Shown here in pieces: positions 1-10,621 of a stretch of DNA of 64,000 nt. Source of the stretch: Phytophthora colocasiae (Eukaryota > Oomycota > Peronosporomycetes > Peronosporales > Peronosporaceae). A program made the position numbers and the translations under genes. Where the stretch lies: assembly GCA_018806915.1 (NCBI GenBank), contig JAGKQI010000100.1, positions 2,294,001 to 2,358,000 of the forward strand, in the 5' to 3' direction. Below the pieces are notes generated by a model, which saw nothing but the letters and a program-made list of their open reading frames with translations, did no database searches and was not told where the DNA came from. Every line of letters begins with the position of its first letter. Positions within the stretch are counted from its first letter, which is position 1.

Positions 1-1237
1 CGAACGTGTCAACCGTGTATTGGGTGACACGTTGAAGAGCTACGCTCACTCGTTCCCGCATTGGAGCGAGTGCTTGCCGATGGCAGAGTTTGCCATCAAC
101 AACTCGGTGCATGCCTCGACAGGGCATACACCGTTCTACGTGAACGCCATGAGGCATCCACGATTGCCGAGCATGCTCGGCGGGGTAGCTTCCTCCTTAA
201 GTGGGGGAGGATCTACGGTTGCGTCCGAACAACCGCAGAATGCAACTGATAGCAGCACACTATCAGCTGCGGTGACGCGTGCGACGTCTCGTTCGAGCAG
301 GAACGAGCGCGCGATGTCTGTGCCGGGCACAGACATGAGAGATGATAGCGAGCAGGCAGGGCCTGCTGCTGACAAGGGCGACAAGCTGAAAGGATTCAGC
401 TCGGGTGCGCTAGACTTTGTCCAGCGAAGACAAGCCGTCATACGGTTTGTCCAGGATGCTATCGCAGCTTCTGTCGATCGACAGAAGCTGAACGCTGATA
501 CTGTTGGTAGAGGCAACACAAATGAATTCGAAAAGGGTTCATTAGTTTTGTTAGCTACACAAAACCTACCTAGACATGCAGTGTCTGACTTTGGAGCAAG
601 CAAGCTTGCTCCAAGATTCATTGGGCCGTTCAAAGTACTTGAACGGCACGGCAACGCGTACCGGCTGGACATACCGTCCAGCATGAGGCTCCACCCGACC
701 TTCTACGTCGGGCGGTTGAAGCCGTACGTGCAGCACGGACTACCTAGGGTTGGTAGTCCGACTGAGCAGTGCGAGAGGCCTGGAAGGCCTTCTCGAGACC
801 GTCGACACGGTCGATCAACCGGCTCACTCTCGTCCCAAGACCGGACGAGAGGTTCGAGACAGTCTGAGCTGCCTCGCAGACCTCAGCACGGAGGACTCGA
901 ACCTCCTGCTTCAGAGCCGCTATCTCAGCGCTCTGTGTCTGCTCCAGCGCAGCAACTCGATCGTGCAGGGCACGATCGTCATGGTCATAGCGTTGACCAT
1001 GCGGAGGGAGTGTTCCCACCCCCTCCGCCGCCGTTGCGCGACGCGCGTGGAGCGATCCGCTGGATTGTTGAGCGGATCGTGGCTCATAAGAGAACGAACT
1101 CTCAAGGGGTTCGTTTTCGTATTCGTTGGAGAGGATTTCCTCCCCAGCGAGATACATGAGAGCCGCGGAACGTCCTGATGGAGGACGTTCCGGAAATGGT
1201 GAGGGCGTACGAAGCCCACCATAACTTGCAGGGGTAA
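1..1237 (+). pseudogene. Ty3/gypsy integrase C-terminus and chromodomain (partial, nonsense-mutated)
   Basis: This is the 3' end of the pol gene of a chromodomain Ty3/gypsy retrotransposon; the window opens inside the integrase. The frame shows the integrase core end (EFAINNSVHASTGHTPFYVN, about 82-150), the C-terminal LHPTFYVGRLKPYV motif (about 690-730), an S/R/P-rich spacer, and a chromodomain (GAIRWIVERIVAHKR near 1045, then RIRWRGFP). A TGA at 1157-1159 replaces the tryptophan expected in the chromodomain W-E-P motif. After it the same frame continues through VPEMVRAYEAHH to a TAA at 1235-1237. The chromodomain normally directs integration to marked chromatin. The upstream pol and gag lie outside the window. 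The family call is secure, but the copy is probably inactive. Confidence 0.88.
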
Positions 1238-1465
1238 GCCCTGCACGAGGAGTGCTGCGGTTAGCCACAGCACTCGGAGCCTCGCGTGGCACAATACGAC
1301 GGATCTCCTTGATGTGATCGGGTACACGGACGACCGTGTACCCCAGGAGATCACTTTCGGTGAGACGTGTTGCCATGGGTTGGCAACACGGGCAGGGTGT
1401 GCCAAAGGGAACGGCACATGGAATCCCCGCTTCCATGGACTGATCATGGAGACGTTCGCACTTAC
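744..1465 (-). other. Antisense coiled-coil ORF overlapping the gypsy chromodomain region
   Basis: This second antisense frame stays open from above 1465 down to 744. It continues where the antisense ORF at 1462-2265 stops, after one frame change. Its last part has a clear heptad pattern (DRVAALEQTQSAEIAALKQE, then RVLRAEV and RVDGLEKAFQ), predicting a coiled coil. It lies opposite the integrase-chromodomain spacer and the chromodomain itself, so both strands may code. Joining the two antisense frames needs a frameshift or splice; a GTAAGT donor-like site lies at the junction. A caveat is that the antisense of an S/R/P-rich linker can look coiled-coil-like by composition. Confidence 0.38.
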
Positions 1466-2265
1466 CACGCGTAGTGTAAGTAGCGATCGCGAGCCGCAGC
1501 AACGCGCTCGCGATACGCCTTCGGGTCTTTGTTGAAGTTATCAACAAAGGCATTCCACGACTGACAAAGTGCCTGCCACTCTGGCACTTTGCTCTTGCGC
1601 GAAGTTTTCTTCGCTGCATAGTATCGGAGCTCGTGGAAGAGCCCGATATAGTAGTCGCGTCTTTGAGTCTCGGACTCAAAGACAACCTTAGCGGCGACGT
1701 CGTCGTCGTTGATACTGTTGCATAGTATCGGGTTCGGTGGTGAACTAGCACCGAACCGATCATGGATCTCTGCCTCAGTAGGCATCCATGGTGTGCGCAC
1801 TGGCGGATCAGTGCGCGGGGCAGTGAGCGCCCTCGACATGGGGGACGCTTCATCATCACTGCGCGGACGCTTCGAGCTTGAAGCGTCCGAGGTCTCATCA
1901 CGAGGTCGTCGAGATCCCACGGGTGGGTCTGACGTGTCTTCAGACGAAGACACAGCCTTGACATCAACCTCCCCCTCCTCGACATCCTCCTCGTAGTCGA
2001 GGATGTCTTCGTAGTCCTCTCCAAAGAGTTCTTTGAGAGGGACAGCAGGATTCTTAATCTCTGCTAGAGAAGAAGACTTCTTCTTCTTCTCATGCTTCTC
2101 CTTATGGAGAGCATGGTAGACGGTGACAGAGAGCTTCTCTGTCGAACCGCTGGAAGCAGCAGTGCTAGTGGGCACTGCTGAGGTCGTTGTTCCTGCTGCA
2201 GAGGCAGCAGGTGAGGCTTGCGCGTCCGCAGACGCGGACGGAGACGTGGGTGTTGGCGAGTCCAT
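1462..2265 (-). CDS. Antisense ORF between gypsy pol and its 3' LTR, nuclear-type acidic/basic protein
   Basis: A 267-codon frame runs antisense to the gypsy element, starting at ATG 2265 (an alternative in-frame upstream codon lies at 2340) about 100 bp inside the 3' LTR boundary. The product has an A/S/T-rich N-terminus, a lysine cluster (EKHEKKKK), an acidic block (EDYEDILDYEEDVEEGE), a possible nuclear signal (SSKRPRSDDE) and a folded-looking C-terminal segment (YYIGLFHELRYYAAKK, ALCQSWNAFVDNFNKD). It does not show the usual Gag W/F pattern or a zinc knuckle, so I do not call it Gag. The frame ends at a TAA that sits inside a GGTAAGT sequence. Reading continues in another frame (744-1465). 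Some plant gypsy elements carry antisense genes in this position. The function is unknown. Confidence 0.5.
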   Translation of the reverse strand: MDSPTPTSPSASADAQASPAASAAGTTTSAVPTSTAASSGSTEKLSVTVYHALHKEKHEKKKKSSSLAEIKNPAVPLKELFGEDYEDILDYEEDVEEGEVDVKAVSSSEDTSDPPVGSRRPRDETSDASSSKRPRSDDEASPMSRALTAPRTDPPVRTPWMPTEAEIHDRFGASSPPNPILCNSINDDDVAAKVVFESETQRRDYYIGLFHELRYYAAKKTSRKSKVPEWQALCQSWNAFVDNFNKDPKAYRERVAAARDRYLHYAW

Positions 2266-2352
2266 TGCGAAATGAACTCGGATTTCTCTCGGGAACTTGA
2301 CGATCTTGTCAAGTTCTGTTGATTGACGTATCGGGACCAATACGTCGAATCT

Positions 2353-2640
2353 TAACGGAGGAATGGTGTAACGGGGTTACACGTACAAGTGGTTGTACCA
2401 CTTGTAACTCTAACAGTTAGGATAACTGTTAGAGGTTAGAAATGGGCCTCAGACCTTGGTGTGCTGTACACATCAATGGATACATGGGCGAACCACATTA
2501 TTGGATGGTTCGTGTGCATTTGTGCATATTATTGGTAGAAAGTAACGGATTTCTACCAATCACTGAGCAGAGTTTCTGTTAACCACACGTTGGCAGACCC
2601 TTTTGAAATAGATAACAAACAGATTTAGGAGGTCCATAAT
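2353..2640 (+). repeat. Start of gypsy 3' LTR with polypurine tract
   Basis: A purine-rich run (GGAGGAATGG, 2357-2366) is followed at 2367 by TGTAACGGGGTTACA. This fits a polypurine tract abutting an LTR that begins with TG, and it sets the element's orientation as forward. The following 250 bases hold several short inverted repeats, such as ACAAGTGG/CCACTTGT and TTGGTAGAAA/TTTCTACCAA. The LTR's 3' end could not be fixed because no second copy lies in the window. The 2640-3057 stretch beyond it is AT-rich and shows no gene. Confidence 0.55.
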
Positions 2641-3057
2641 TGGCTTATGCCAAATTCAATAACAGTTCTCATTTTACGGTATTTTGCAGTTTAATTTAGT
2701 TATATTTGATTTAATTATACTTATTTAAATAAGTATACTTAAATTAAGTCTATTCTAATTGCACGCTTCCCCATATACGTAAGCGCACGCAAGCCTCGGA
2801 CGAGCTTTTGAGGAGCCGCGCTCGTGAGTTTTTTTAACGAGCACGAAAATCGGACGAGCCGTGCTCGTCGAGGTTTTAGAGATCGTAGCCATTATCGATT
2901 TAAGGGGGGGAGCAGTCCAAAGTGAACCCATTTTGCTCGTTCTGCTCGTTCTTCAGCGATCTCATTTGCTGAAAACAATGATTTATTTTACTGGCTATTA
3001 ATCTACTGCAATTTTTGCGATCTTAAAGCGTTATTTCCCTCCCCTTCGCGAAGAACC

Positions 3058-4997
3058 ATGGCGCTCACTCGCTCGCAAGCTGCTGCTCTAGCCAAAGCCC
3101 AAGCTGCTGCCGACACTGCAGCTCAAACCAATGTTCACCCTGCCGAAGACACTGCGCTTGTCCCTCACATCAACATAGCGCAATCGCCAGTGTTCGAACT
3201 CACTCCAATTGCAACCGAGCACGTGATGAATCTTGCGCAGCACTTCATTGCCCAGACACAATCCCTTGCTGAAGAACAAGCTATGTTTCAGTACCGGCAG
3301 CGAGGCGAAGCTGATGCCCAGAACGCAGCACTAATGGCTGTCCAAGCATCGACAGCATCAAGTGTGAACCAACTGACAGAGCCCACCAGCTTAGCAAAGC
3401 ACTGACGGCGACGCACAGTGAACTGGCTAACCAATTTCAACGGATGCAAGTATTAGAAGGAGAGAGAATATTGCAGATCGAGAAATACGTCAACGTGAAA
3501 ATTGACGAAGCACTGCAAGAAGTCCAGGATACTCGCCGAGAAATCGAGTCGCAGACGGATGGCGTCCGACAGCTCTTGAATGAGTTTAAACATGCAGTTG
3601 CTAACAATCAAGATTCAGTCGTTGCCCACATTCGCCAAGTTGTTGAAGAAAAATTGGCCACCCTGCATCTCAATTCGTGTGGTCAGGACGCTACCCAAGT
3701 GCACCGAATGGTGGAGGACGCAGTGACTGCCGCTCTTGCCGGATCTACTGTTATGTTTAACGCTGACCTTCAACGTATGCGCAGCGAAATTCACCAGGAG
3801 GTCAAGGCTAAAATTGACGAACCAGTTCGATGTCTCGTTAAAGAGCTCACAACGCAGGAAGTGCGCCAATTGGAGTCGCGTTTGCAGACTGCGGTTACGA
3901 CCGCCCAATCGGAACTGAATCTACAAATGCAACGGCAAGCTGATGCTACGTCGGTTTTATATAGTGACAAGCTACGGAAGCAGCAAGTGCGTTCCAAGCA
4001 TCAATCGGAACGAGTAGATCCAACAAAACTTAAGACATCTATCCGGGAGGTGTTGCGTAGCAATCCAGACTTGGTGGGACCTGGACAAGTTGAACATCAG
4101 ACGTCAACCAACGGTACTGAGCCCAAAACGTTTGACCAAATTAACGCTACAATTGAGCGCAGTGTTGGTTCCGCAGCTTCCATAATTGAACGCAGCGTTG
4201 GTGCTGCTGCTGCCACAATTGGTAACGCAATAAGTGGGGGGTTGCGTGGCTTATCAAGGTCCTCATCTACGAAGAACCACTGTAATAGCAGTGACTCAGA
4301 TGACGAAGTTATGGACGAAGAAGATCGCCAATTGGAAAAATGGGTGCAAGATGCGTGGAGAAAACATTACCACTGCGGTAAGACTGGAAAAAGCGATGCG
4401 GGAAACGATTGCAAGAACGCTCAAAGTGACAAAGAGGAAGAGAAGTCAGTCGTTCCGCCTCCACTTGACGTGATCAGTAAACAACTTGATTCGTTTCCCC
4501 AAACTGAACTACCGATTGAAGCCGTTACCACTACTAATCGTAACTTTCGTTACGGAGCCGGATTTCAGTCTGGTGTGCTCTTCGTGGTACCACCATCATC
4601 TCCTCAAACTGGTATTCTCGTCCGTCAACATACCCACCCGACCCTGAGTGACCAAGAAGTTCTCGCTAGTGTTCCGCTGTCGCCGCTTCACCAAATGCAA
4701 AACCGGGGTAATGAACTGCTGCGGCTAAGGCGAGTTCAGTCCCGAAACAATGAAAAGCGTAACCCTTCGGTACGTCCACAAATTCAATCAATGGAACAGA
4801 TCCAGTCCCCGTCACCACTAAGACCCCGCAAAGTCCAGAACCAGTCCAAGCCCGCTCGATCGCGCCCAAGACTCAACGGTCAGCTCCAATCCAAGCCAGC
4901 TTGGTCGAACGACATTCAACAGGTAGTTGAAGGACTCCAGCGACAAATGGCGAGACGAGCGGAGTTGGCAGCACGGCGGTATTCGGCAAAGAAATGA
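3058..4997 (+). pseudogene. Frameshifted coiled-coil protein, function unknown
   Basis: The gene opens at ATG 3058 (MALTRSQAAALAKAQ) and reads 115 codons to a TGA at 3403. One missing base near 3398-3402 explains the break, because in the next frame the sequence continues smoothly (ALTATHSELANQFQRM) into a 500-codon stretch ending at 4997. The product is mostly long helix. It has a small internal repeat (IERSVGSAAS / IERSVGAAAA, about 4153-4220), an acidic patch (SDSDDEVMDEED) and a Q/R/P-rich tail. I recognise no catalytic domain. It could be a retroelement structural protein or a decayed host gene. Upstream lies an AT-rich stretch after the gypsy LTR. Confidence 0.5.
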
Positions 4998-5054
4998 AAC
5001 ATTGTTTTCGGAGTGAGAGGCAGTACACAACCGATCGGAACGACGACGTTCGAG

Positions 5055-5433
5055 CACTGGCCTCTGCGTTAGGGCTGAGTTGGCCGGGGACTTCGATCGC
5101 AGCATCCACTTGTTCACCTCGCTCAACTATGAGAACCTCAACCACTCGCTCCAAGCGGTGGCGGCTGTGGTGGATCGCTATGCTGAATACCTGACCATTA
5201 TTGGGCTGGAGCCTGTGAACAAGCCGGGGGAACTCACGCCGATTGACAAGCTGAAAGACTTCTACTGGAGGTCGTACAAGTGGAGGCACGTGCAGCCACT
5301 GTCATCAGCTAGAAATGCCTCAAGCCAATCGATCAAAAGGACAGCAGAGAAGATCCGTTCCGTAGCTTTTAAAAGAAGAACCTGCTGCCACACCCAGTCA
5401 ATGTTGCTCGCTGTGACTGTGACCAACGAATAG
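5055..5433 (+). pseudogene. Short coding remnant downstream of the coiled-coil pseudogene
   Basis: After the stop at 4997 a coherent frame reappears at about 5070-5290. It encodes RAELAGDFDRSIHLFTSLNY and later KDFYWRSYKWRH. The segment before it (DDVRALASAL, about 5040-5075) is one frame off, so a further indel is likely. The peptide looks like folded protein and not random translation, but I do not recognise its family. It may be the C-terminal part of the preceding pseudogene. From about 5300 the frame loses any protein-like character. Confidence 0.3.
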
Positions 5434-5760
5434 TCCGTCAGACCACAATTCCCCACATTCATATCGTCATGGCGTCCTGTTTCACCGTCAGAACCTCCGT
5501 TTCTGCCTTGCGACGACAAACCCCTACCGCTTGCCCACGCTTGAGACGAAGCCAAGATCATACTCGCGGTAATGCTGGCGTCAGAATCTCTGCGCTTCCT
5601 TCTGAACACGCCTGATAGTAGTCTTGAGATTTTGTGTCTGTTTTTGGATTTTAACTTGCCTCCGCCTACAACTGCATCGCCGCTTTGAACATCACCATGT
5701 AAACGTTGCCACTACGACACAAGCAGTGGGCGATCTATATTGTATTTATGTAGGTGTAGG

Positions 5761-6340
5761 TCAAAAAAGATCAACTATTGCAGCAAATGGTACATCCAGG
5801 ACGTAGGACTCGTTGATCTTGTAGACTAAGTAGCCGGTCGGTACGAGTACACGCTCCACCCTCACTTGATCTGGCAACGAGACGGAGGGTTGTAAGGAAG
5901 GTGGTGGGGAGTTCTTGGAGGATGGAGACTCCAATAGCGCCGGGCTGCTTCCCGTCGGAGACAAGCTCGTCTTAGTGGATGCACTCGTAGGTGCAGGGGC
6001 GACGAAATCGCACTTCAGAACGGCACTCACTGGCGCGTCCTCGTCGAATGGGCCAGTAGATCGTTTTCATCTCGGGATACGAGACAGCAAAGAACATTTT
6101 GTGGCTCCTTAAAGCGCCGATACCGAAGAGAAGTTCGCGGTCGGGATGGGTAAAGCCCAGTGTGAGCGGACGTTGGACTGGGAACCTACCCATTGTTGAC
6201 AAGTGTTGGCGACGAAGTCTGTCATCGTGCCCGGGTTGCTCCACCCCTGGTAAATATGCGTGTCCAGAGCGATATCGGGATATTCGCATATGTACCATCC
6301 AGTACTGCACTCCGAAGCGGAATGAGTCGTGCAGCACAAA
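5761..6340 (-). pseudogene. Decayed gene fragments, part resembling a GH5-type glucan 1,3-beta-glucosidase
   Basis: On the reverse strand, 6230-6320 reads YICEYPDIALDTHIYQGWSN followed by MTDFVANTC. This resembles the segment around the catalytic region of secreted exo-1,3-beta-glucanases (GH5). Downstream the frame changes. A second stretch (LTLGFTHPDRELLFGIGALR, then FFAVSYPEMKTIYWP) shifts again near 6045 by one base into FDEDAPVSAVLKCDFVAP and a proline/serine-rich tail ending at 5761. The pieces look like one gene broken by at least two indels, or two adjacent fragments. The glucanase assignment covers only the first piece and is tentative. Confidence 0.3.
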
Positions 6341-7230
6341 CTTTCAAAGCGTACAAAATTATTGCTACTGCCAAGACGAAGGCTTTACGAGCAATGCATG
6401 ATGAACAGGAAATGATCGACCATGTCAAAGCCCGACGGGATCAAGGTGTAGCAGCGCTAAAAGAGTTTAGCGATAAGGAGGGCGACGATGAGTGACATTT
6501 CGGTCAAACAATGCTGGGAGTGACCATGTCTGGAAACCGGATGAAGATGGATCCGTATGGATTAAACTGGAAGGATATCTTCAAACACGATCTCCGTCAT
6601 CCGCGAGGTGGATCTCTACAGCGTGTGGGCTCCGTTCTGCTCGCAGTCGTTTCTGCTTCAGGACATGGGGTACGTGGAATTTGCAGCATATTTGGCGATC
6701 TCATCTCCATTCTTACAGCGCGATGCAATCATCCGAGCTTTCGAAATCAATGCCGTGAACGAGAACCGCTGTTTTCTGTTGCTGGGAGGGTCCGTGGATG
6801 TGACGTCGGTGACGAGTGGTGTGCCAGTCCCTAGTCGAACTTCCAATGTTGTGTGGATCGTGTCCGAAAGGGCCCCTACCTAAAGCTTGAAGCCCGAGAT
6901 TTATCGGATTCTCAGCTAACGACGAACGTGGCGCTCGTGCTCTCCGTGGTGTAGTCTTCCAGCATGTGAAACCGCGTGGTGGTCTCAAACACACCAGCTG
7001 CAGCTAGACCGGAAATTGAGGTTGATCGCCATCGTGCTCACGATACACCGGGCTTCACTGACGATTCAAGCTGCGGAGTGTATAGTGTATTCGCGCGAGA
7101 CATGTTCGGCGAGGTGTCGTCAACAACGAGTAGCCTGTGTTCGTGTACACCCCGCCGATTGCTGAGCTGAGTGACGGCACACCATCAACGAGGGTATCAT
7201 GGAAATGTAGCCAGTAAGAACGATGCTTGT
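6340..7230. other. Mosaic of short coding scraps, no intact gene
   Basis: No complete gene is seen. Forward-strand scraps include AYKIIATAKTKALRAMHDEQ (6350-6410), running into an acidic end at 6495, and MGYVEFAAYLAISSPF through FLLLGGSVDVTS (6660-6810). A reverse-strand scrap (GVFETTTRFHMLEDYTTEST, about 6920-6985) ends in a stop. These look like pieces of real proteins in conflicting frames and strands, as expected of an old, rearranged transposon-rich region. I could not assign families. Confidence 0.3.
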
Positions 7231-7255
7231 TCAATCCAAGAGTAAATGTAATAGT

Positions 7256-9552
7256 TCACAGAGCTGACTTCTCTTCTTCTTCGTTAAACTCCCTAGAAAT
7301 GCTGGTACTTGAAACAAACTCGGCAAGAATGTCTGGATTAACGTCGTCGTAGAGGTCCGGGTCGATATTAAGCAGAAGGTTTGAAGGCTTGTGAAAGCGG
7401 TGCTGGCCCTGAGGTATTTCTTCGCATTGCAGTAGATTGACAAAGTCTGGATTCCTGTTTATGAAGATCCCCATGTCGATGGTGTCTCCTGTCGTTGCAC
7501 TGTCACCATTTCACCACTGACGCTGAAGTCTCTCTCAATTTGACAGGACGAAACAGGAATTGCGAAAAGCACACGCACAGCTTTAGGGATGATTCGATAT
7601 TGCCCGGAAGCTCGAGCCGCTTCCAGAACTCAAGCACAGTCTCTTTCGAAGCCATATTGGCATTTCGCTCAACATCCACCGTATCATCCAGCCAGCGGTC
7701 CAATTCATCTTCGGCACGTTTGTCAACGCGAGTTGTCACAACAGCTCTTGTCCGCGGTGCGAACCGTGCTTCCAGCCGGCTCAATTGAGGTGAAGATGTG
7801 CTCACGTTGTCCGCGATACTATCTAACGGCCCGACAATCTTCTTCAACAAGGACAGCAGATTCGATCGAACTTTATCGTTGACCGCGTTCATTCTGTTGA
7901 CAGCTTCATTTCCCTTTAATCCATGTTGCCGGCAACACAATACTACAGCACGGTTGAGTGATTCTTGGGTGGTTTTGTAGATTGGGTGGAGTTTTAACAT
8001 CATTTCGAGCACGAAGTCACACTTATCAAACGCAGAATCCTTGTAATACCGAGAGGAAAACCGCTCATCCAAGGCTTCGCGTAAGAGGTCACGGGTCTTC
8101 ACTGCTAGCGGTGTCAAGGAGCTCGCTGTTATCCACTTTGGGTCGTCATCGGTTGACAGGTAGTGTAAGATCGGTTGGCCTGGACAAAGGTTGTCAATGC
8201 GAATCATGTACAGCGTCATCAGCACTTCCACCTGCTCTGGTCGCTCTGCCTGACATTTAAACTTTAAATCTGCAACCGGTGCAAGAAGAGATAGTGCCTG
8301 GACGAGCTCTGTATGACAGTTCTCAAGAGGGAACTCCGGTGGTGGTCGACGTTCACGGATGGCTTGGTCAGCTCGTATCTTGTACCAGCCTCCCATTTGT
8401 CCAGTATCCGCCTCATGGCCTTTGTCGTGCTCAGGAATCGCGATGTAGAATGCCCGATAAGACGCTTTGATGCTCCTCTTGTTTTCTCCTTCCAAAGTTC
8501 AGCAAACAAATCGCCTGCCGAGGAAACCAGCTTTACGTCCGAAATTACTTTCGTCATCTTCGAAAGTAGACTCGCCATCTCAGGGTTAGCTGCTTTGCTG
8601 CTCCTTCCACCTAGGCCACACGACATTTTAGTGGCGGCGTGGGCCATGTGGGCAAAACACCACTCCCATCGCAGCTGCAGATTCGAACGCAGCATAAATT
8701 TGACGTCGCTACCTGCATCGCTAGTCGAACCGAAGAAATATTGGGGCTTCAGGTCAAAGTCAGCTAGTGTACTCATGAGCCACATGCGAAATGGCTTTTG
8801 AATTCCACCTTCCCGATCACTATATGCTGGGTTGAACGGTTTTGTCCCGAGAAGGACTGACTTGAATTGCCAGTCTTTATCGACCAGATACACCCTCAGT
8901 CCCAGGTACTTGTCGTTGGTGGTTTTACAGGTCCAAAAATCGGCAACCAAGCTCGGGTAAACTTCACGATTATCGGCAAGATACTCTGTCATCTCCGTAT
9001 TCGTGGATTGGTATAGCTCGACGATGGACGCACTAATGCGCTTAGGTCCAAGATCCGTCTGCATTTCCTTCTTTACCACAAGTGCTTTCAGCAACTTTGA
9101 CTCTTCATATTCGCCACTTCTTAACGGCAAATTGTGGTTGACAATTATCAGCGTTTCCAGCAGTAGATTCAGCCGAGCTGGAGTTTTGACGAACAGTGGT
9201 GAAGCGCGAAGGTTTTCGATGTCGCTGTCTCGCTTCCTTTTGCCAGCAACCGCTACATCTGTCTTCGGCGACACAAGATTGTGTACGGCTCGGAGATGGT
9301 GGGCAGCTCTAGATGTCTTTCCTGTTGACATCCGGTAAAGGTTTTCACCTGACGTCCTACAGGTTTCGTCCGCTAGACACGCCCACCGGGTTGTGAGCTT
9401 GTTGTTTTCGTCACGGTACTCGACCCTTTGAAGATGTAGGACGTTTCGCTCTCCGTCGGAGGTATTACTCGAAATGGCCCGATTGACTGGAAGTTTGCGA
9501 TGGCTTGCCTCACCGCAGCCGGTGGCTTTAACGCAGACTGAAGTTGCGCCAT
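7256..9552 (-). pseudogene. hAT-family transposase, near full length, multiply frameshifted
   Basis: The reading starts at ATG 9552 (MAQLQSALKPPAAVRQAI). After one shift near 9420 comes a BED-type zinc finger (WACLADETC...HHLRAVH). The RNase H-like catalytic region follows (DFWTCKTTNDKYLGLRVYL, GSTSDAGSDVKFML, WCFAHMAHAATK). A second shift near 8330 leads into LENCHTELVQALSLLAPVAD. Two more, near 7600 and 7475, are needed to read the hAT dimerisation signature (AIPVSSCQIERDFSVSGEMV) and the tail (INRNPDFVNLLQ) to the stop at 7256. Every domain of a hAT transposase (about 700 codons) is therefore present, but at least four indels break it. Terminal inverted repeats were not located. Confidence 0.85.
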
Positions 9553-10099
9553 AATACCACTAAAGATTCTGGGGCTTTGTCCGAACTAGACCGCAGCAGA
9601 TGCCTCCAGCAGGAATTCTGCGATCGGAGCACTTCTCACGCGGTGGTAGCCGCAGCAGTTCCTGGCGGTAGTGCCGAACCTCGGGGCAGGTGTCGGTGGT
9701 AGTGGCTCGTCCAGAACTTGAATATCACCAGCAACACTGGATTTGGGTGCCTAAAGATGTAGTCCCTGCCGAAACAGGAGTCTAGCAAGATCACAGCCGT
9801 CGGTGAAGTACGAGCGCTGGTACTTAGCTCCAGTGAAAAAATCTTACAATGGCAGCAACGATCTAAGATCGCACTGTAAAATTTCAATTGGTTTTCTACC
9901 AATCGCATTAACTTAGAACGAGCATGGCCCCAGTCTAATGGGTACAGGAATGAGCTCGAACGAGCATTCGAGTCAGCGCGATCGTTGCTCGCGAACTTAA
10001 TGCACACGAGCGGACATTTCGATAATTTCCAGATCGCGCACTTAACGACGAGCAGCGAAGTTCGCAATTTCGAGGTCCCCTAACCCGTGCTCGTCCGAG
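9553..10099. other. Intergenic stretch without recognisable genes
   Basis: No gene is supported here. The sequence may include the hAT element's outer flank. Frames on both strands are short and compositionally unremarkable. A run at 9905-10080 is open on one forward frame (ERAFESARSLLANLMHTSG) but has no recognised family and no start context. Confidence 0.3.
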
Positions 10100-10459
10100 G
10101 CTTGAGCGCGGTGTACGCCACCTAATAGGTCTAGGTAGACCCATTACACTTCTTCTTGACAACTTCGAGTGTCACGTCTCAGAAGAAGGACAGCGGGTAG
10201 TTGTCGAAGAGGCAAATGCTACAGTGGTTCCATTACCCCCAAATAGCACTGCTATTTGCCAGCGGCTAGATGTGGGAGTAATGGGCCCACTAAAGACCAA
10301 GATCAGAAGCAGTGGTAGGTGTCGTGCCGGCGGTTCCGCTAAGGAAAACGTATCCGCCCAATTAACGCTACAATTGCTGCTTGGGATGCGCTTAAAAAGG
10401 AGACTATAATTCGTAGCTTCCAGAAAGCTATTCCTAAGAATTCAGAAATATCAGTTTGA
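10100..10459 (+). pseudogene. pogo/Tigger-like DDE transposase C-terminal remnant
   Basis: The forward frame reads PITLLLDNFECHVSEEGQ and then VVPLPPNSTAICQRLDVGVM, followed by GPLK. These are the late catalytic motifs of DDE_1 (pogo/Tigger/jerky-type) transposases: the LLLDN aspartate and the LPPNST..CQPLD block. One base change of frame near 10345 leads to INATIAAWDALKKETIIRSF and a stop at 10457-10459. The N-terminal two thirds are missing. The sequence up to about 10621 ends with GGTTGTCTG followed by TA. That matches the terminal sequence of the related element at 15093-15552, so this remnant appears to be inserted in the gypsy relic that resumes at 10622. Confidence 0.75.
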
Positions 10460-10621
10460 AAACACACCTTTTTATGGTATATCCCGTGCCATTTATGCGT
10501 AAAACAAAATATATTAGTCCAATCACAAGTTATGTCGAATTTGTCTGTCGTCCTTATTATACCTCCGAATTGTATGGCGGATGGTATTCAGTGACGTCGG
10601 ATATATCCGTGGTTGTCTGTA

